DNA of 32,860 bases from NCBI GenBank assembly GCA_024225275.1, contig JAAEMS010000149.1:1-32860 (forward strand), in the 5' to 3' direction. Each line of letters starts with the position of its first letter. The stretch's first letter is position 1. A program made the translations under genes and the position numbers. Shown here in pieces: positions 22,184-31,800 of this stretch. This stretch comes from Actinomycetes bacterium (lineage in GTDB: Bacteria > Actinomycetota > Acidimicrobiia > Acidimicrobiales > JAAEMS01). The notes beneath the pieces were generated by a model. That model was not told the DNA's origin, did not search any database, and saw nothing but the letters and a program-made list of their open reading frames with translations.

Positions 22184-24340
22184 TCAGTCGAGCGTCCCCA
22201 CGAAGATGTGCGTCTCGGGCTGAGGCATGGACGCTTCGACTTCAGCCATCCGAGGCTCCCATTCCGTCCACAGAGCCTCCTCGGCCTCCATGAGCTCCTC
22301 TTCGGTGATCTCGCCAGCCTCGAACTGCTCGTACAAGGCCTGCATGGCCTGGTCGAGCTCCTCGTAGATGGCGGGCATCTCGCCCGGCTCGTCCAACTCC
22401 TCCTGGAGAACGATCATGACCTCGGTGTCGCCTACGGCCGCCGCCTGGGTCCAGCCAGTGAAGCCCAGGGCCTGCTCCTGATCGAGGGCCTCCCACTGGG
22501 TCGCCCCGGCCGAACGCCACAACAACAACCGTCGGGGCGGCACGTAGTCTTCCTCGTACAGCTCTTCGGGGTAGACCTGCTGCCAAGCCTCCTCCATCTC
22601 CCGATCGGTGATCCGGAGGAGCTCCTCGCCCGTCTCCGGATCCGAGAACACCGAGTAGTAGGCCCCGTCGTCGCCTTCCTCCCAGCTCATGCCGGCTGAC
22701 GGCCCGTCGGGGCCCTCCTCATCGAAGGAGTACTCGGCCAGCACATTGCCGGCCGCGTCTTCGATGGTGGCGAACACATCGGGGGGTGATTCATCGCGCC
22801 GTCCGTGGACCGGTTGACGCAGGACCAGTCCGTCCTTCTCGATGACGATCTCGTCGACCAACGGCTCGGGCCCGTACATCTGGGTCTCGACATTGGCGAT
22901 CACGAGCGTGCCGGCGGGACCGGACTGGACCTGCTCGAACCAGAGCTGCTCCTCCTCGCCCACGGTCACCATGTCGCCCAGTGGCTCGCGGTGCCAGGTC
23001 TGACCGTCGAAGCGCCACAGGGTGGGACCGTTCGGCCATTCCTCGGTGACGATGGCGATGTCGTCGCCGAACTCGAATACCTGCTGGATGAACGTCTCAC
23101 CGTCGGTGGGGAGGCCCTCGACCTCGGACCAAGACGAACCATCGGTCGAACGCCAGAGGGAGGAGCCGTAGAACTCTTCCTCGGCGACCGGTTCAAGCGC
23201 GAACTCGTCGCCCTGGGGGTAGCCGATCGAATAGAGGCCACCAGACCCCGACACGATCTGCTCGAGCGTCACACCCTCGGGACCGTCCTGCTTCTCCCAG
23301 TCCGCACCGTCGGAGGTACTCCAGATCACCGTCCGGTGCTGGCCGAGCATGCTGACCACGGACGGATCGATGCCCAGCTCGTCGGCGGTGTAGTACTCGG
23401 GTTCGGGTTCGCCGTCACCACTCCAGACCTCGAGCTGGAACTCGCCGTCAGGGCCGGAACCCCAGCCGTACCCGTGTTCGTGGGGCCGGGCGGCATCCTC
23501 GCCCAGCAGGGCCTCGAAGTTGATGTCGACATAGGTCGAGCCGGTCACCATGATCGTCGAGCCGTTGATGGTGGCGTTGCCGATCCAGAGGTTGGAGACG
23601 GCCCAGTCAGGAAGGTCGGGCTGATCCTTGGCCAGCTCGGACGAGCTCCACGATCCGCCCCCATCGGTCGAAACCCACACCTTGGGGGTTGGGGAGCCGG
23701 TGTGAAAGAAGGGCTCGCCGCTCGACCCGGCGGGCTCCTCCATGACGTCGAAGAAGCCCTCGGGGTAGCTGGCCCCAGTGGCCACCATCAGGTCACCTTC
23801 GACCACCACCGTCTGGATCTCGTCGTTGGGGCCGGTGTCGGGGCCCGGGCCCGGCTCCCAGTTCTGACCGTCGGTCGAATACAGCAACTCGACCGACGAG
23901 CCGCCCGGACCTTCCTCATTCCACCGTTGAAGGACGGCGAGCCAACCCCCATCGATCGCGGTCAGCGAGCTCAGGTGGCCGTCGCCTTCGAGTCCGAAGG
24001 CGGCCGCAGCGGATCCACCGCCGAAGGACAGCCCCGATGACGGCACGGCCACAGCGGACTCGGCCTCGGCAACCGATTCCTCATCGACGGCCTCGACGTC
24101 GGCGGCCTCGGAGGCGAGCTCGTCGCCTCCCTCGTCGTCGTTGATCATGGTGAGTCCGCCCACGGCAAGAAGGGTGACGGCCATCGCCCCCACACCAGCA
24201 CCGACCCGGCGGCGGGTGGCGCGGCGGGCATCGCTGGCGGGCTTCTCGGGATCAGGGGCCGGGAGGATGATCTCGTCCGAGCGCTGCCGGAGATGGCTGG
24301 CCAGCTCGGGGTCGAGGGAGTCGGGTTGCTGGTCGGTCAT
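22184..24340 (-). CDS. Membrane-anchored BNR/Asp-box repeat protein coupled to a sigma factor
   Basis: This is 718 residues from an ATG that overlaps the sigma factor stop (ATGA). About 45 cytoplasmic residues ending in DARRATRRR precede one membrane helix (about 47-66, GAGVGAMAVTLLAVGG). A very acidic linker and a large outside region follow. That region contains repeated Asp-box motifs: STDGQNW (155-161), STDGGGSW (224-231), STSDGADW (341-348), STDGSSW (398-404) and a weaker RSAGATQW near the end. This suggests a beta-propeller of the BNR/sialidase-like kind, without evident sialidase catalytic residues. Its place directly after an ECF sigma gene is where an anti-sigma factor usually lies, but no HxxxCxxC zinc motif is present. 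A sensory or regulatory role is inferred from position. Confidence 0.8.
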   Translation of the reverse strand: MTDQQPDSLDPELASHLRQRSDEIILPAPDPEKPASDARRATRRRVGAGVGAMAVTLLAVGGLTMINDDEGGDELASEAADVEAVDEESVAEAESAVAVPSSGLSFGGGSAAAAFGLEGDGHLSSLTAIDGGWLAVLQRWNEEGPGGSSVELLYSTDGQNWEPGPGPDTGPNDEIQTVVVEGDLMVATGASYPEGFFDVMEEPAGSSGEPFFHTGSPTPKVWVSTDGGGSWSSSELAKDQPDLPDWAVSNLWIGNATINGSTIMVTGSTYVDINFEALLGEDAARPHEHGYGWGSGPDGEFQLEVWSGDGEPEPEYYTADELGIDPSVVSMLGQHRTVIWSTSDGADWEKQDGPEGVTLEQIVSGSGGLYSIGYPQGDEFALEPVAEEEFYGSSLWRSTDGSSWSEVEGLPTDGETFIQQVFEFGDDIAIVTEEWPNGPTLWRFDGQTWHREPLGDMVTVGEEEQLWFEQVQSGPAGTLVIANVETQMYGPEPLVDEIVIEKDGLVLRQPVHGRRDESPPDVFATIEDAAGNVLAEYSFDEEGPDGPSAGMSWEEGDDGAYYSVFSDPETGEELLRITDREMEEAWQQVYPEELYEEDYVPPRRLLLWRSAGATQWEALDQEQALGFTGWTQAAAVGDTEVMIVLQEELDEPGEMPAIYEELDQAMQALYEQFEAGEITEEELMEAEEALWTEWEPRMAEVEASMPQPETHIFVGTLD

Positions 24341-24936
24341 GACGAGCTCCGTTCGGGTTGGTTGAGTTCGGCAGAGAGTTGATCGAGGGCCCGGCTCAGT
24401 CGCGACTTGACCGTTCCTTCACTGACCTCGAGGACTTGGGCGGTCTCGTAGGTGCTCCACCCCTCCAGGTGGCGCAACACCACGACCGAACGATGTTCGA
24501 CTGATAGGTGGGCGATGGCCCGATCGAGGTCGAGATCACGACCCACGGCCGGAACCGGGCGATCGACATAGACGTCCGGCTGTTCGCGCCTCAGCTTCCG
24601 CAGCCAGCTGGTGGCCCAATTCAACGCCACCCGGCACACCCATCCGGCGGGATTGACATGGGCACTGACGCTGGCCCACCGACTCCATGCCCGGGCGAAA
24701 GCCTCGTCGGTGGCATCGAAGGCCAGCGACCGGTTGCCCAGGGTGAGAGCAAGAGCGCGGGCCACCCGATCGTGATTCTCGACATAGAAATCCTCGAAGG
24801 AGAGGAGAGGCAGGGGTGCAGCATCGATGAAGACACCGTCGGGGCCCGATTCAGCCGGACTCTCCTGGTCTTCAGAACTCGTGGCCAACGGACCTGGATC
24901 CTGTGCCTTGGTGCCCACTCCCCTGCCGTCCTCCAC
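24337..24936 (-). CDS. ECF RNA polymerase sigma factor, SigE-like
   Basis: A GTG at 24936 gives 199 residues; a GTG at 24918 is also possible and lies after GGAGG. Region 2 is LSFEDFYVENHDRVARALAL to DEAFARAWSRW, and NPAGWVCRVALNWATSWLRK follows as in SigE-family ECF factors. Region 4 is LSVEHRSVVVLRHLEG with the helix-turn-helix YETAQVLEVSEGTVKSRLSR. The factor should direct RNA polymerase to a small regulon in response to an envelope or other signal. Translational coupling to the BNR membrane protein suggests the two work together. The first 45 residues are extra and look disordered, so the true start may lie further in. Confidence 0.9.
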   Translation of the reverse strand: MEDGRGVGTKAQDPGPLATSSEDQESPAESGPDGVFIDAAPLPLLSFEDFYVENHDRVARALALTLGNRSLAFDATDEAFARAWSRWASVSAHVNPAGWVCRVALNWATSWLRKLRREQPDVYVDRPVPAVGRDLDLDRAIAHLSVEHRSVVVLRHLEGWSTYETAQVLEVSEGTVKSRLSRALDQLSAELNQPERSSS

Positions 24937-25006
24937 ATCTATCAGACGCAGCAGGAGGCCGATTGGTTCCCTCCGATGGCGAATGATCTGACTTCTGTGG
25001 ATTCGG

Positions 25007-25027
25007 ACCCACTCAGAAGTAGTGGGT
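25007..25027. terminator. Hairpin in the gap after the glycosylphosphotransferase gene
   Basis: ACCCACT (25007-25013) and AGTGGGT (25021-25027) form a 7-base stem with a 7-base loop. An alternative stem, ACTTCTG with CAGAAGT, overlaps it. There is no U tract. It could end the upstream minus-strand gene or act as an operator of the sigma gene. Confidence 0.35.
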
Positions 25028-25063
25028 GGGCCGGTTCAGCAGCAGCGAGCGAGCAGCTCTTGA

Positions 25064-26554
25064 TCAGTAGGCGCCGCGGGAGAAGGCCACGGCGGGGATC
25101 GTCTTGAGGAGAATCGCAGTGTCGACGAGCAGTGACCAGTTGTCGACATAGTAGAGATCGAGGCGCACGTACTCGGCGAACGAAGACTCGCTCCGACCCG
25201 ACACCTGCCACATGCCGGTGATACCGGGCTTGACCCGGAGACGCCCGTGGAGCTCAGGGGACCAGTGCTCGACCTCGTCGGGCATAGCCGGACGGGGGCC
25301 CACCAGGCTCATCTCGTTGCGGATGACGTTCCAGAACTGGGGCAGCTCGTCGAGCGAGGTCCTGCGCAGGAACCCGCCAATCCGGGTGATGCGGGGATCG
25401 TCCTTCATCTTGAAGAGGGGGCCGTCGGCCTCGTTCTGATCGGCCAGGTCGGTGAGCAAGTCCTCGGCATCGGGGACCATGGTGCGGAACTTGAGCACGT
25501 CGAACAGCCCACCGTTGCGGCCCACCCTCTGCTGGCGGAAGAGCACCGGTCCCTTGGAGTCCAGTCGGACAACCGCGGCCACGGCGGCGAGGACCGGCGC
25601 CAACAGCACCAGGGCCACCGACGAGATGAGGAGGTCGAAGGTGCGCTTGGCCAGCTGGCGCCAGCCGTGCCGAGCCACCGGCTCGACGTACACGACCGGG
25701 AACCGACCCAGGGGCCGGACGGTCAGGCGTTCGGCGGCGATGTCACACAAGGTCGAGGACAGCTCGACATGGATACCTGCGTCGGTCAGCTCTCGGATCA
25801 GCCGGTTGGAGCTGCCGATCTCCATGGCGGTGGCGGCGATGATCACACCACTGGCATCGAGGGCCCGGACCGCGGCCTTGGTATCAGCCACGAACGCCGA
25901 CACCAGCTCGTCGTTGCAGTCTTCGACTCCGCGGGTGACATCGTCGACGAAGGCGACGACCTCGTATCCGAGATCGAGATCCTGGGCCAGCATCTCCTCG
26001 AGGGCCTGACCCTCGGTGTTGTTGCCCACGATCACGACCCGCCGACGCATACGCCCGTGGCGCCGCATCCGGGAGAAGGTGCGGCGGGCGAACTCGCGGT
26101 CGAGTAGCAGGGCAGCCGAGGTGGCCAAGAAGTTCACGATGATCCACGAGCGGGGCAGATCGAGGCCGGCGACGAGGGCGAGCATGGCGACTGCGACGAT
26201 GATCCGGATGGTGGCCTCGATGAGGCGACGGAACTCGTCCATCCGCCGGGTGATGAACCGACTGTTGTACACCCGGCGCCGAGCGAGGAAGGCACCACCC
26301 ACGGGCAGGGCCAGGGCGGCGAGGATGAGGAACTCGGTAGTGCGAACCTCGGGGATCAGGGCGAGGGTCAGGGCCTGGCCCACCCCTACCGCCACCAGGT
26401 CGCCGATGACGAGGCCGGTCTTCGCGTTGAAGCGCAGAGGAGACCGGAAGCTGCTGGCGTTCGGGGCCCCCAGAGCGCCGTCAGCGCCGACGGCAAGGGT
26501 CGACGCCGGAACCGAGGCCTCCACCACCTCTCGACCCCTGTCGATGACCGCCAT
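25064..26554 (-). CDS. Polyprenyl glycosylphosphotransferase (exopolysaccharide initiating sugar transferase)
   Basis: An ATG at 26554 gives 496 residues. The first 150 hold several membrane helices, then a nucleotide-binding-like CoA_binding_3 domain ([17 protein letters not shown]). A further helix ([20 protein letters not shown]) leads into the bacterial sugar transferase domain: [65 protein letters not shown] and [14 protein letters not shown]. Enzymes of this type (WbaP/WcaJ/CpsE) transfer a sugar-1-phosphate to undecaprenyl phosphate, starting a lipid-linked glycan. It stands alone here but fits the polysaccharide theme of bases 1-15748. Which sugar is used is not readable. It is separated from the pepA stop by 125 bases. 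Confidence 0.94.
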   Translation of the reverse strand: MAVIDRGREVVEASVPASTLAVGADGALGAPNASSFRSPLRFNAKTGLVIGDLVAVGVGQALTLALIPEVRTTEFLILAALALPVGGAFLARRRVYNSRFITRRMDEFRRLIEATIRIIVAVAMLALVAGLDLPRSWIIVNFLATSAALLLDREFARRTFSRMRRHGRMRRRVVIVGNNTEGQALEEMLAQDLDLGYEVVAFVDDVTRGVEDCNDELVSAFVADTKAAVRALDASGVIIAATAMEIGSSNRLIRELTDAGIHVELSSTLCDIAAERLTVRPLGRFPVVYVEPVARHGWRQLAKRTFDLLISSVALVLLAPVLAAVAAVVRLDSKGPVLFRQQRVGRNGGLFDVLKFRTMVPDAEDLLTDLADQNEADGPLFKMKDDPRITRIGGFLRRTSLDELPQFWNVIRNEMSLVGPRPAMPDEVEHWSPELHGRLRVKPGITGMWQVSGRSESSFAEYVRLDLYYVDNWSLLVDTAILLKTIPAVAFSRGAY

Positions 26555-26591
26555 GGAGACCCGTCCAACCCTGTGGTTTCAGCCGTTCTCA

Positions 26592-26613
26592 GGTGTTCGC
26601 TCTCAGCGACACC
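26592..26613. promoter_or_regulatory. Hairpin in the leader of the glycosylphosphotransferase gene
   Basis: GGTGT-CGCT pairs with AGCG-ACACC around a three-base loop with one bulge, about 40 bases before the start at 26554. It could be an operator or an RNA structure in the leader. Confidence 0.3.
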
Positions 26614-26650
26614 ACAGCTCCTATGAACAAGGTAGTCCAGAATGCGGTCA

Positions 26651-26669
26651 CGGTTCGTGGGCAGAACCG
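26651..26669 (-). terminator. Hairpin after the leucyl aminopeptidase gene
   Basis: CGGTTC and GAACCG form a 6-base stem with a 7-base loop, 10 bases after the TAA stop at 26680-26682. There is no U tract, so the strength is uncertain. Confidence 0.4.
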
Positions 26670-26679
26670 CCTATTCACA

Positions 26680-28149
26680 TTACGATTTCGTGACAGAGAG
26701 TGGTGAGAACTGCTCGATGGCATCGACCAGCAGCCTCACACCGAAGCCCGTACCACCCTTCAGGGTCTCGCCGTCCTCGGCGTCGGTGCTCGACGGCCCG
26801 GCAATGTCAAGGTGAACCCACGCAATGCCCTCGTCGACGAACTCGCTGAGGATGATGCCTGCGGTGAGCGCACCACCGTGGGGGCCGCCGATGTTCTTCA
26901 TGTCGGCGATGGTCGAGTCGACCATCTTGCGGTAGTCGTCGGGCAGGGGCAGGGGCCAGATGCGTTCGCCTGTGCGCTCGGCCGCAGTCTGCAGCTGGCC
27001 GATCCAGCCTTCGCTATTGCCCATGGCTCCGGCAATCCGCGGACCGAGAGCCACCATGCAGGCCCCGGTCAGAGTGGCCAGGTCGACGATGGCGTCGGGC
27101 TTGTCCTCGGAGGCCAAGCAGAGGGCGTCAGCCAGGATCAGGCGCCCCTCGGCATCGGTGTTGAGAACCTCGATGGTCTTGCCGTTCCGCAGGGTGAGCA
27201 CGTCGCCCGGCCGGGTGGCGTCGCCGCCGGTCATGTTGTCGGTGGCCGCGACATAGGCGGTGACCTCGACCGGTGGACCGACCTGGGCGATGGCCTCCAT
27301 GGCACCGATGACTGCGGCGGCACCCGCCATGTCGGTCTTCATCGTCATCATTCCCTGACCGGTCTTGATGCTCAGACCACCGGAGTCGAAGGTGATGCCC
27401 TTGCCCACCAGCGCGACCTTGCCCCTGCTGCGACCCTCGGGCTTGTAGGTGAGCTTGATGAAGCGCGGCGCTTGTTCGGAACCCCGGTTCACCCCCAGCA
27501 GGCCACCCAGCTTGGCCTCACGGATGGCCTTCTGGTCCATGATGCGGACCTGGAGACCATGTTTGCGGGCCAGGGCCCGGGCCCGACGGGCCAATTCGAC
27601 CGGGGTGAGGTCGCCACCCGGGGTGTTGACCAGGTCGCGGGCGGTGCAGACCGCGTCACCGATGGCTGCCCCCTTGACCAACGCGGCGCGGGTGGTGGCG
27701 CCACCGCCCCCGAGCACGGAGACCCGGCCCAGTTGGGGGCTGGTGGAGCGGGACTTGTAGTCGCTGAAGTGGTAAAGGGCCAGGGTGAACCCCTCGGCCA
27801 CCGCCTGGGCCGCATCGGAGGGGTCGATCCGAGTGGCCGCCACATCGACCAGTTGGGTGACGAGGACCTTCTCCTTGCTGGCGGCCTTGGCTACCAACGC
27901 GGCCGCCCGCCGGAGCTTGGCACTGGTGAAATCGTCGGCCGAGCCCAGGCCCACGACCACCTGGAGGACACCGTCGGCCCGCGGCACCGCATGCCACTGC
28001 CCGAGGTTGCCCTCAAAACCTCGCCGGTCGAGCCAGGCCCGGGTGGCGTCGTCGAATCCGGCATCGTCGAGGGCTCCCGAGAACGCCGGCACATCGAGTG
28101 CCTTCACAGTGCGCGGTAGGCGGGTGGCCAGGTTGAAAGTAGGGCTCAC
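26680..28149 (-). CDS. pepA: Leucyl aminopeptidase, M17 family
   Basis: A GTG at 28149 behind GAGAGGACC gives 489 residues, the usual length. The C-terminal catalytic domain has the metal-binding VGKGITFDSGGLSIKTG, then MKTDMAGAAAV and the family signature NTDAEGRLILADAL. The N-terminal domain (ALDVPAFSGALDD onward) is the less conserved M17 macro-like domain. The enzyme is a two-metal hexameric aminopeptidase that removes N-terminal residues from peptides in the cytoplasm. A TACGCT -10 box lies at 28183-28188 upstream, giving a short leader, so the gene is probably transcribed alone. Nothing in it looks unusual. Confidence 0.95.
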   Translation of the reverse strand: MSPTFNLATRLPRTVKALDVPAFSGALDDAGFDDATRAWLDRRGFEGNLGQWHAVPRADGVLQVVVGLGSADDFTSAKLRRAAALVAKAASKEKVLVTQLVDVAATRIDPSDAAQAVAEGFTLALYHFSDYKSRSTSPQLGRVSVLGGGGATTRAALVKGAAIGDAVCTARDLVNTPGGDLTPVELARRARALARKHGLQVRIMDQKAIREAKLGGLLGVNRGSEQAPRFIKLTYKPEGRSRGKVALVGKGITFDSGGLSIKTGQGMMTMKTDMAGAAAVIGAMEAIAQVGPPVEVTAYVAATDNMTGGDATRPGDVLTLRNGKTIEVLNTDAEGRLILADALCLASEDKPDAIVDLATLTGACMVALGPRIAGAMGNSEGWIGQLQTAAERTGERIWPLPLPDDYRKMVDSTIADMKNIGGPHGGALTAGIILSEFVDEGIAWVHLDIAGPSSTDAEDGETLKGGTGFGVRLLVDAIEQFSPLSVTKS

Positions 28150-28203
28150 GACGGTCCTCTCGGGGGAACGGGCTGGCCCCTCAGCGTAGGGGGGTTGGGA
28201 AGG

Positions 28204-28746
28204 TCAGGTGACGACCGACCGGCTGGTGACCACCTCACCGTCCTGCCACCGGGCCATCGTCCACAACAGATCGCTCAACCGGTTCAGGTAGGGCACAACG
28301 TGGGACCCCTCGACGTCAGCGCCGATGGCCACCCGCTCGGCGCGGCGGACCACGGTGCGGGCCACATCGAGCAACGCTCCGATCCGTGTATGGCCGGGTA
28401 CGACGAACTCAGTGGGCGGCTCGAACAGGGTGGATAGGTGGTCGATGTCGGTCTCGAGCTGGCCAACCATCTCGGCGGTCACCCGGGATACGCCGGGTTG
28501 GAGCTTCTGGTGGTTGTCGGGGTCGGTCGCCAACTCGGCCATCAGCACCCACAACTCACTGGCCAGACGGGTGACGAGCTGGCCCAGTTCAGATCGGGGC
28601 GCGGCCTCGGCCCGTACCATCCCCAGCGCGGCCTGGGCTTCGTCGACGGCGCCATAGGCACGCGGGAGCGCCGAGTCCTTCGGGACCCGACCACCGTAGA
28701 GAAGCCCGGTCGTGCCGTCGTCGCCTTGTCTTGTGTAGACCTTCAC
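28204..28746 (-). CDS. Cob(I)alamin adenosyltransferase, PduO type
   Basis: A GTG at 28746 gives 180 residues. The N-terminus VKVYTRQGDDGTTGLLYGGR is the PduO/MMAB ATP-binding signature. YGAVDEAQAALGMVRAE and the C-terminal RRAERVA and YLNRLSDLLWTMAR motifs complete the family pattern. The enzyme attaches the 5'-deoxyadenosyl group of ATP to cob(I)alamin, making adenosylcobalamin. It is divergent from the B12-dependent methionine synthase gene, so the pair brings together two B12-related functions, although MetH uses methylcobalamin rather than the adenosyl form. A TAGGGT box seven bases before the GTG supports this start rather than one at 28851, which would overlap metH. Confidence 0.93.
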   Translation of the reverse strand: MKVYTRQGDDGTTGLLYGGRVPKDSALPRAYGAVDEAQAALGMVRAEAAPRSELGQLVTRLASELWVLMAELATDPDNHQKLQPGVSRVTAEMVGQLETDIDHLSTLFEPPTEFVVPGHTRIGALLDVARTVVRRAERVAIGADVEGSHVVPYLNRLSDLLWTMARWQDGEVVTSRSVVT

Positions 28747-28753
28747 CCCGCCG

Positions 28754-28759
28754 ACCCTA
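28754..28759 (-). promoter_or_regulatory. -10 box of a leaderless promoter for the cobalamin adenosyltransferase
   Basis: TAGGGT on the minus strand is followed by seven bases (CGGCGGG) and the GTG at 28746. The GGCGGG could also act as a ribosome site if transcription starts earlier. Confidence 0.5.
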
Positions 28760-28826
28760 GTGGGATGCGTGTTCCCTCCCCCACGGCCGAACGCCGAACC
28801 GGTGGGGTGGCCCAACGGCGAGTAGG

Positions 28827-28832
28827 TAGCCT
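28827..28832 (+). promoter_or_regulatory. -10 box of a leaderless promoter for metH
   Basis: TAGCCT is followed by six bases (GTGACC) and a GTG at 28839. It favours this codon over the GTG at 28833. Confidence 0.45.
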
Positions 28833-28838
28833 GTGACC

Positions 28839-31800
28839 GTGCCACACCCACCCACCGAACATCCCTTCCTCGCGGCCGCCCGTGAACGGGTGGTCGTGTT
28901 CGATGGTGCCTTCGGCACCGGCATCCAGGAGCTCGAGCTCGATGCCGACGCCTTCGGCGGCCCCGACCTCGAGGGCTGCAACGAGAACCTCTGCCTGACC
29001 CGTCCCGACGTGATCGCCGGTCTCCACGATGCCTACCTGGGGGTGGGGGTGGACGTCATCGAGACCTGTACCTTCGGCGCCTTCGCGGTTCCCCTGAGCG
29101 AGTACGACCTGGCCGGCAAGACCCACGCCATCAACCGGGCTGCCGCCGAGATCGCCACCAGGGTCGCCCGCGACCACAGCACAGCGGACCAGCCTCGGTG
29201 GGTGGCAGGTTCGATCGGACCCGGCACCAAACTCCCATCGCTCGGCCACATGCCCTACGCCGAGCTCCGCGACGCCTACGAGGTCCAGGCCCGCGGTCTC
29301 CTCGAGGGTGGGGTCGACCTGTTCATCATCGAGACCGTCTATGACCTGCTCCAGGCCAAGGCGGCCATCAACGGCTGTCGCCGGGCCATGGAGGCGGCCG
29401 GGACCCGGGTGCCCATCCAGACCCAGGTCACCATCGAGCTCACCGGCCGCATGCTCCCGGGCACCGAGATCGGTGCCGCAGTGAACGCCCTCCAGCCCAT
29501 GGGCATCGACGTCTTCGGGCTGAACTGCGCCACCGGCCCGGCCGAGATGTTCGAGCATGTGCGTCACCTGTCCCAGCACAGCCAACTGCCCATCTCGGTC
29601 ATCCCGAACGCCGGCCTCCCCTCCGTCGTCGATGGGCAAATGCACTACGACCTCGATGGGCCGGCCATCGCCGAGCATCTCGAACGTTTCGTCACCGACC
29701 TCGGTGTGAGCATCATCGGTGGCTGTTGTGGCACCAGTCCCACCCACCTCGAAGCCATCGTCGACCGCTGCGCCCAACTCACCCCGGCCAACCGCGAGCC
29801 GGTTCACGAGCCCGGGGCCACCTCGATCTACTCCTCGGTTCCATTCGATCAGGACACCTCGGTGCTGTTCATCGGTGAGCGCACCAACACCAACGGCTCG
29901 AAGAAGTTCCGTGAGGCCCTGCTCGACGCTGACTACGACACCACCCTCCAGATGGCGAGGGAACAGGTGGCCGAGGGTGCCCACATCCTCGATGTCTGCG
30001 TCGACTACGTGGGCCGCGACGGCGCCGTTGACATGGATGCCCTCATGAGCCGGTACGCCACCCAGGTCTCGGCCCCGATGGTGCTCGACTCCACCGAACC
30101 CGAGGTCATCGAGGCCGGTCTCCAATGGATCGGCGGCCGCGCCGTTCTGAACTCGGCCAACCTCGAGGACGGTGAGGCGCCCGGGAGCCGCATCGACCGG
30201 GTGTTCAACCTGGCCCGCGACTATGGCGCCGCGGTGGTGTGTCTGCTCATCGACGAAGAGGGCCAGGCCCGCGACCTCGAATGGAAGATGCGGGTGGCCC
30301 ATCGCATCCACGATCTCGCGACCGAGCGCTACGGCTTGTCATCCTCCGACCTCATCTTCGACGCCCTGACCTTCCCCCTGTCCACCGGCGACGACGACCT
30401 TCGGGGCGACGCCATGGCCACGATCGAAGCCATCCGCCGGATCAAGGCCGAACTGCCCGGCGTCTACACGACACTCGGCATCTCGAACGTGTCGTTCGGT
30501 CTCAAGCCCGCGGCCCGCCACGTGCTGAACTCGGTCTTCCTGCACGAATGTGCCGCGGTCGGCCTCGACTCGGCCATCGCCCACGCCGGCCGCATCGTGC
30601 CTCTGGCCCGCATTCCCGACGAACAGCGCCAGGTTTGCCTCGATCTCGTCCACGACCGCCGAGGTACCGCGGGCGGATCCGGTACCGACCCGTCCTACGA
30701 TCCCCTCGCCCACCTCCTCGATGTCTTCGCCGACGTCGAGTCGGTGCGCCAGGTCAAAGAGGATCGATCCGGTTGGCCGGTTGACCAACGCTTGTCCCAG
30801 CGCATCATCGACGGTGACCGCGACGGCCTCACCGATGATCTCGACGAGGCACTGGCCCAGGGCACAACGGCTCTCTCGATCGTGAACGACACCCTGCTCT
30901 CGGGCATGAAGGTGGTGGGCGAGCTCTTCGGATCCGGCGAGATGCAGCTCCCCTTCGTGCTCCAATCGGCCGAGACCATGAAGACAGCCGTGGCCTACCT
31001 CGAACCCCACATGGACAAGATCGAGGGCGAGTCGTCGAAGGGTCGGATCGTTCTGGCCACGGTGAAGGGTGACGTCCACGACATCGGCAAGAACCTCGTC
31101 GACATCATCCTCACCAACAATGGCTACGAGGTCCACAACCTGGGCATCAAGATCGGCATCGCCGAGATGATCGAGAAGGCCCTGGAGGTCGAGGCCAACG
31201 CCATCGGCATGAGCGGCCTGCTGGTCAAGAGCACCCTGATCATGCGCGAGAACCTCGAGGTCCTGAACGACCGCGGCCTCGACGACCTGCCCGTCCTGTT
31301 GGGTGGTGCCGCTCTGACCCGCAGCTATGTCGAACGCGATCTCCGCGAGACCTACAAGGGTCGGCTGTTCTACGGCAAGGACGCCTTCGAGGGTCTCCGG
31401 GTGATGGACACCCTGGGCGAGATCCGGCGCACCGGGGTCGACGATCCCGGCTTCGGCCGCGAGCTCACCGGCCGGGTCATCCCCCGGGCCAAACGTCGCG
31501 ACGCCCTGGCCGATGTGCCCGACCGGTCACCCGAGGTGGCCATCGACAACCCCATCTTCGCTCCCCCGTTCGAGGGCTCCCAGGTTGTGAAGGGGGTGGC
31601 CCTCGACGAGATCACCAACTATGTCAACGAAACGGCCCTGTTCCGGAACCAGTGGCAGTTCCGTCCTGAGGGCGGCGAGGACGACACTGCATTCAAGAGA
31701 CGGATCCGTCCCCTCTTTCGCGACCAGCTGGCCCAGGCCAAGGCTGACGATCTCCTCGTGCCCCAGGTGGTCTACGGCTACTTCCCGGTCAACGCCGACG

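Noticed and set aside
22184..24340. Sialidase or other glycosidase function for the BNR protein
   Set aside because: Asp boxes alone show a propeller-like fold; the catalytic Arg triad and FRIP motif of sialidases were not found.
26812..28119. Plus-strand open frame of 435 codons
   Set aside because: It is antisense to pepA and has no recognisable motif.
28747..28838. Possible cobalamin riboswitch before metH
   Set aside because: Only 92 bases separate the two divergent starts, -10 boxes lie at the start codons, and no B12-box-like sequence was seen.
28743..30311. Minus-strand open frame of 522 codons
   Set aside because: It is antisense to the N-terminal half of metH and overlaps the metH promoter region.
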